Part shown: piece by piece, positions 7,305 through 10,184 of the stretch
Numbering within the stretch: the stretch's first letter is position 1
Layout of the letters: every line of letters begins with the position of its first letter
Source: JAWWPY01 sp964412845
GTDB lineage: Bacteria > Actinomycetota > Actinomycetes > Streptosporangiales > Streptosporangiaceae
NCBI GenBank assembly: GCA_964412845.1
Contig: CAYPQM010000201.1
Location: 1 to 10,184, forward strand
Length of the DNA: 10,184 nt
Direction: 5' to 3'
Made by a program: the position numbers and the translations under genes
Notes under the pieces: generated by a model
Database searches by the model: none
Told to the model about the DNA's origin: nothing
What the model saw: the letters and a program-made list of their open reading frames with translations, nothing else

Positions 7305-7388
7305 GATTGTTTATTTTATCATAGGCAGGAGCCTTGATCCTGTCTTGTCCTGAATCGCTTGTCTGTTTAGGGCGCTGATGCCACACTA

Positions 7389-8768
7389 ATGTCCGTGGCG
7401 ATTGCGCTGGGCGGTAGATTTCCTGAAGAGGTGCCGGGAAAGCGGCTTCCGCAGCGGGAGCGGACGGCTCCTTCCGCGGGCCAGCCTGCGGTGGCCGACT
7501 CATGGTCCAGCGTTCCCAGTGCGCTCCCTGACCCGGCAGCGGGCAGCCCAGACCGAGCGCAGGAGGGGATAACCCAGCTCGATTGCGCGATCCTGAAGCA
7601 ATCCTTTTCGCATATAGAGCCTGTCGCTGACAAGGCCGTGGCATATTTTTACGCTCGCCTTTTCGTCGCCAATCCCGAGCTGCGCTTGATGTTCCCGGTC
7701 GCCATGAACCGGCAGCGCGAGCATTTCCTCGCCGCGCTAGCGCGCGCGATATCGATCCTGGACAACCCGCAGGTCCTGGCCGAGTACCTCCGCCAGCTCG
7801 CCGTCGATCACCGCAAATTCGGGGTGCGGGACGACCATTACCAGGTCGTCGGCGAGACCCTGGTGGCGACCCTCCGGACATTCAGCGGGGGCCTGTGGAC
7901 CACCCGGGCGCAAACCGCCTGGGAGACGGCGCTCAATCAGATCTCCGGGGTCATGATCCAGGCCGCCCGGGATGCGCAGGACGAGCCTGCCTGGTGGCTC
8001 GGCGAGGTGATCAGCCATGAAATACGCTGCCCCGGCGTGGCGGTGCTGACGATACGGACCGATCCCGCTCAGCCGCTGCGCTACCTGCCGGGGCAGTACC
8101 TCAGCGTCCAGGTCCCGCGGTGGCCCAGGATCTGGCGCAAGTACTCGATCGCCAACGCACCGCGATCAGATGGAACGCTGGATCTTCATGTCCGGGCCGT
8201 GCCCATGGGCACCGTGAGCAGGACGCTTGTGCACGGAACGCAGGCCGGGGATACCGTGGTGCTCGGCCCCGCCCGCGGCACCATGATCGCGGGCGACAGG
8301 TCAGCCCGCGATGTCCTGTGCGTGGCGGGAGGCACCGGCCTCGCCCCGCTCAAGGCCATCATCGAAGGGCTCACCGATGCGGTAGCCCCCCGGCCGGCCC
8401 GCAGCATCTGCCTGTTCATCGGCGCCCGCCGTCATGAGGAGCTGTATGACCTGCCTGCCCTGCAGCGGCTGGAATCAGCCTGCGCCTCCCTGCGGGTGAT
8501 CCCGGCGGTATCGCACGAGCCCGGTGCCGCGGGCCTGCACGGCATGCTCCCCGAAGTTGTCCGCCAGCACGGTTCGTGGCAGGACAGCGAGGTGTTCGTG
8601 AGCGGCCCCCCCGGCATGGTCCGCAGCACGCTCCGGGTGCTCGCGCACCGGACGCCCCGCGAGCGGATCCACCTCGACCTGCCCGACGCCCCGGCGTCCT
8701 CGGCGCCGGGGTCAGGCCATCAGACCTTGCGCCATTGCGGTACCCACGCACCGTCAGTGACCTCGTAG
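7389..8768 (+). CDS. Flavohemoglobin-like globin fused to FAD/NAD(P) reductase
   Basis: A 459-residue protein. The globin domain spans about residues 64-194, with Tyr88 (B10), Phe102 (CD1), Gln109 (E7), proximal His141 (F8) and Tyr151 (G5) where E. coli Hmp has Tyr29, Phe43, Gln53, His85 and Tyr95. The FAD domain follows with RKYS (250-253), and the NAD(P) domain has GGTGLAPL (314-321) and SGPPGM (405-410). Such proteins dioxygenate NO to nitrate or act as O2-dependent reductases in the cytosol. Differences from Hmp: the proximal Glu135 position appears to be Ala193, and the C-terminal CFGP motif is absent. Residues 1-62 are an extra Pro/Ala/Ser-rich tail. The ATG at 7389 lacks a clear ribosome binding site, so the start is uncertain, but no later ATG or GTG keeps the whole globin with better support. 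The last 23 or so residues lie antisense to the end of thyX and look like read-through of an earlier stop. Confidence 0.85.
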   Translation: MSVAIALGGRFPEEVPGKRLPQRERTAPSAGQPAVADSWSSVPSALPDPAAGSPDRAQEGITQLDCAILKQSFSHIEPVADKAVAYFYARLFVANPELRLMFPVAMNRQREHFLAALARAISILDNPQVLAEYLRQLAVDHRKFGVRDDHYQVVGETLVATLRTFSGGLWTTRAQTAWETALNQISGVMIQAARDAQDEPAWWLGEVISHEIRCPGVAVLTIRTDPAQPLRYLPGQYLSVQVPRWPRIWRKYSIANAPRSDGTLDLHVRAVPMGTVSRTLVHGTQAGDTVVLGPARGTMIAGDRSARDVLCVAGGTGLAPLKAIIEGLTDAVAPRPARSICLFIGARRHEELYDLPALQRLESACASLRVIPAVSHEPGAAGLHGMLPEVVRQHGSWQDSEVFVSGPPGMVRSTLRVLAHRTPRERIHLDLPDAPASSAPGSGHQTLRHCGTHAPSVTS

Positions 8769-9508
8769 TCGCCGAAGAGTGCGGGCGCTTCGGCCCGCAT
8801 CAGCTCCCCGATCTTGCTGAACACGAGCCGGATCTCCTCCTCCGCCCCGGGATCGGTCCGCGCCTCGATCGTGTGCCGCAAGGTCCGGATATTCGCGGTC
8901 CAGACCAGCCCGGTGGCCACCCCGTCGGGGGCGAACCGGCGCATGAACGACGTCTTGTGCTTCTTCTCATGGAAGGCCACCCCCTCCTCGTCGAGACCGA
9001 AATGCTCGGCCATCCAGCGCTGGAACTCCTCCAGTTGCTCAACCACGGCGGTCGCCCGCTTCATCAGCTCGGCGTCCTCCCGGGCCCAGTCGGGGAACCA
9101 GAACGGGATGTCATCGAGCCGGACAAAGCGCAGCGACTCCTGCGAGACGGCAGTCCCCGGCCGGTGCCTGACCAGCTCGTGGGTCAGCACCCGGCTGACG
9201 TTGTGCAGCACGAACGTGAAGCTGGCATGCTCCAGGACCGAGCCGTGGGCCTGCTTCAGGATGTTCCGCAGGTACACCTCGTGGTCGTTGCGGACCCGGC
9301 TGACATTCGGGTTCAGTCCTGGCTCCCAGGCCCGGTAGCACATCTTGCCGGCGAACTCGGCGAGGTTCTGCGCGTCGCTGGCCGCGTCACCGGTGTCGAG
9401 CCGCTCCAGCCAGCCCTCGCCGCCCACCTCACGCAGGTAGGCGGCGAGCTCGCGGTAATCGATCGATGGCCTGGCAACGAGGAACACCTCAGGCTGCACG
9501 CTTCTCAT
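8720..9508 (-). CDS. thyX: Flavin-dependent thymidylate synthase ThyX
   Basis: A 262-residue cytosolic enzyme that methylates dUMP to dTMP using methylenetetrahydrofolate and FAD/NADPH. Family marks visible are HGSVLEHASFTF (88-99), the ThyX motif RHRPGTAVSQESLRF (114-128) and ANIRTLRHTIEAR near the C-terminus, which contributes nucleotide-binding Arg and His. In the signature, eight residues separate RHR from Ser125 instead of the classical seven, as in the SQESLR subgroup. The length is ordinary for ThyX. The ATG at 9508 starts MRSVQPEVFL; the frame could extend to 9556, but this adds an unrelated Gly/Arg-rich tail overlapping the upstream gene. There is no ribosome binding site at normal distance; a TAGTCT box 8 nt upstream could serve a near-leaderless transcript. 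It starts 11 nt after the stop of the upstream remnant. Its 3' end overlaps the globin gene by 49 bp. Confidence 0.93.
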   Translation of the reverse strand: MRSVQPEVFLVARPSIDYRELAAYLREVGGEGWLERLDTGDAASDAQNLAEFAGKMCYRAWEPGLNPNVSRVRNDHEVYLRNILKQAHGSVLEHASFTFVLHNVSRVLTHELVRHRPGTAVSQESLRFVRLDDIPFWFPDWAREDAELMKRATAVVEQLEEFQRWMAEHFGLDEEGVAFHEKKHKTSFMRRFAPDGVATGLVWTANIRTLRHTIEARTDPGAEEEIRLVFSKIGELMRAEAPALFGDYEVTDGAWVPQWRKV

Positions 9509-9519
9509 GGCACGGCAGA

Positions 9520-10184
9520 CTACCCGGCCCTCCCGACAACCTGCTGGCGGCGCCATTGATCACCGCGTGCAGCACGCGCAGATGCCAGCCGCCCGGCGGC
9601 AGCGCTGCCCGTGTTGCCCGCCAGGTCCCGGGCGGCCACCCGGTAGCTGTAGCTGGTGCCGGCCTGGGCGGTGCTGTCGGTGTAGCTGGTGACCTGTGGT
9701 CCGACGGTGGCCAGGTAGCTGCCGCTCCGGTAGATGTCATAGGCGCTGACCCCGATGTTGTCAGTGGCAGGCGTCCAGCTCAGCACCGTGGCGGGCGGAT
9801 GAGGCTGGGTCCGCGTGAGGTGGCCAGGGGCCGACGGCGCCGTGGCGTCAGGGGCGAAGTTGTAGACATGGACGTCGAAGGTCCGGCCCTTGGAGTCGGT
9901 CGGGGTCACGGTGACCGTGCTGCCGGTCACCGTGACCCTGAGGAAGTGGTAAACGTGCGAGTCGTCGGGCGGCGGGCTGGCCGCGCCACACGCGGTGCCG
10001 TGGTTGCGGGCGTAGAACCAGCCGACCGCGTAAGCGTCGGTGCTGGCACATCCGCTGGCGCCCACCGCGCTCGCCGAGCCGCCGCCGCCGCCGGTCACGA
10101 CGCAGGACACCGCGGAGGGCACCGCGAGCTAGCGGTCGAAGGCGAGGGCCTGGGTCGCCGAGGTCGACGGACGCGTGGTCGGCC
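9520..10184 (-). pseudogene. C-terminal part of secreted metallophosphoesterase-like protein with fibronectin type III domain, broken
   Basis: The open frame from GTG 10122 to 9520 begins inside a domain: SCVVTGGGGG, then a segment ending YHFLRVTVTGSTVTVTPTDSKGRTFDVHVYNF. This resembles the C-terminus of actinobacterial calcineurin-like (purple acid phosphatase type) phosphoesterases, where a VVTGGGG strand follows the metal site. After it comes a fibronectin type III domain (about 9590-9850) with APSAPGHL, LSWTPATDNIGVSAYDIYR and YTDSTAQAGTSYSYRVAARDLAGN. The tail after this is short and Arg-rich, and no second module follows. Just upstream an in-frame TAG (10129-10131) interrupts the frame, and the part beyond it runs off the window. 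A protein cannot plausibly start at VTGGGG, so I read it as a pseudogene or a gene with a sequence error. It would be exported; the phosphoesterase call is moderate, the fibronectin call firm. Confidence 0.6.

Noticed and set aside
7561..7600. Internal start of the globin gene after the SD-like AGGAGGGG at 7561-7568
   Set aside because: No in-frame ATG, GTG or TTG follows at workable distance; the in-frame codons are ATA ACC CAG CTC GAT. The motif arises from ordinary Gln-Glu-Gly codons.
1..10184. CRISPR array, tRNA or rRNA genes
   Set aside because: No regularly spaced repeat series of CRISPR type and no recognisable tRNA or rRNA conserved segments were seen in reading either strand.

Overview
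The window comes from a high-GC actinobacterium, probably a filamentous actinomycete. The evidence is GC-rich third codon positions, GTG starts, leaderless-looking promoters, an actinomycete-style tricorn protease, a DUF1707 protein and secreted carbohydrate-binding or fibronectin modules. No marker fixes the genus.

Layout. At the left edge, reading leftward, is the N-terminus of a secreted protein with an F5/8 type C (discoidin-like) domain. A 321-bp divergent intergenic region with GATCGCA-type repeats separates it from a rightward ccdA-like thiol-redox membrane protein. That gene meets a leftward PF03773 permease tail to tail, and their stop codons share one CTAG. Reading leftward toward the permease is a full-length tricorn protease gene whose frame is broken once near 5258-5264. 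Behind it is a small DUF1707 protein. Both the tricorn and DUF1707 genes appear to start from leaderless promoters of the same geometry.

From about 7000 to 7320 there is a rearrangement scar. It holds a frameshifted IS66-family transposase C-terminus beginning at a perfect 16-bp inverted repeat, followed by an AT-rich patch with a 20-bp palindrome. To its right is a rightward globin-reductase (flavohemoglobin-like) gene with an unusual N-terminal extension. Its 3' end overlaps, antisense, the end of a leftward thyX. Upstream of thyX, at the right edge, is the C-terminal part of a leftward phosphoesterase-like protein with a fibronectin type III domain. It is cut off by an in-frame stop and is probably a pseudogene.

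How the genes might work together. ccdA and the permease fit a thiol or metal homeostasis pair, tricorn is a cytosolic peptidase, the globin reductase suits NO or O2 chemistry, and ThyX makes dTMP. I see no single pathway joining them. The region reads as housekeeping and stress genes among decaying accessory genes. I found no RNA gene, CRISPR array or clearly new multi-gene system.
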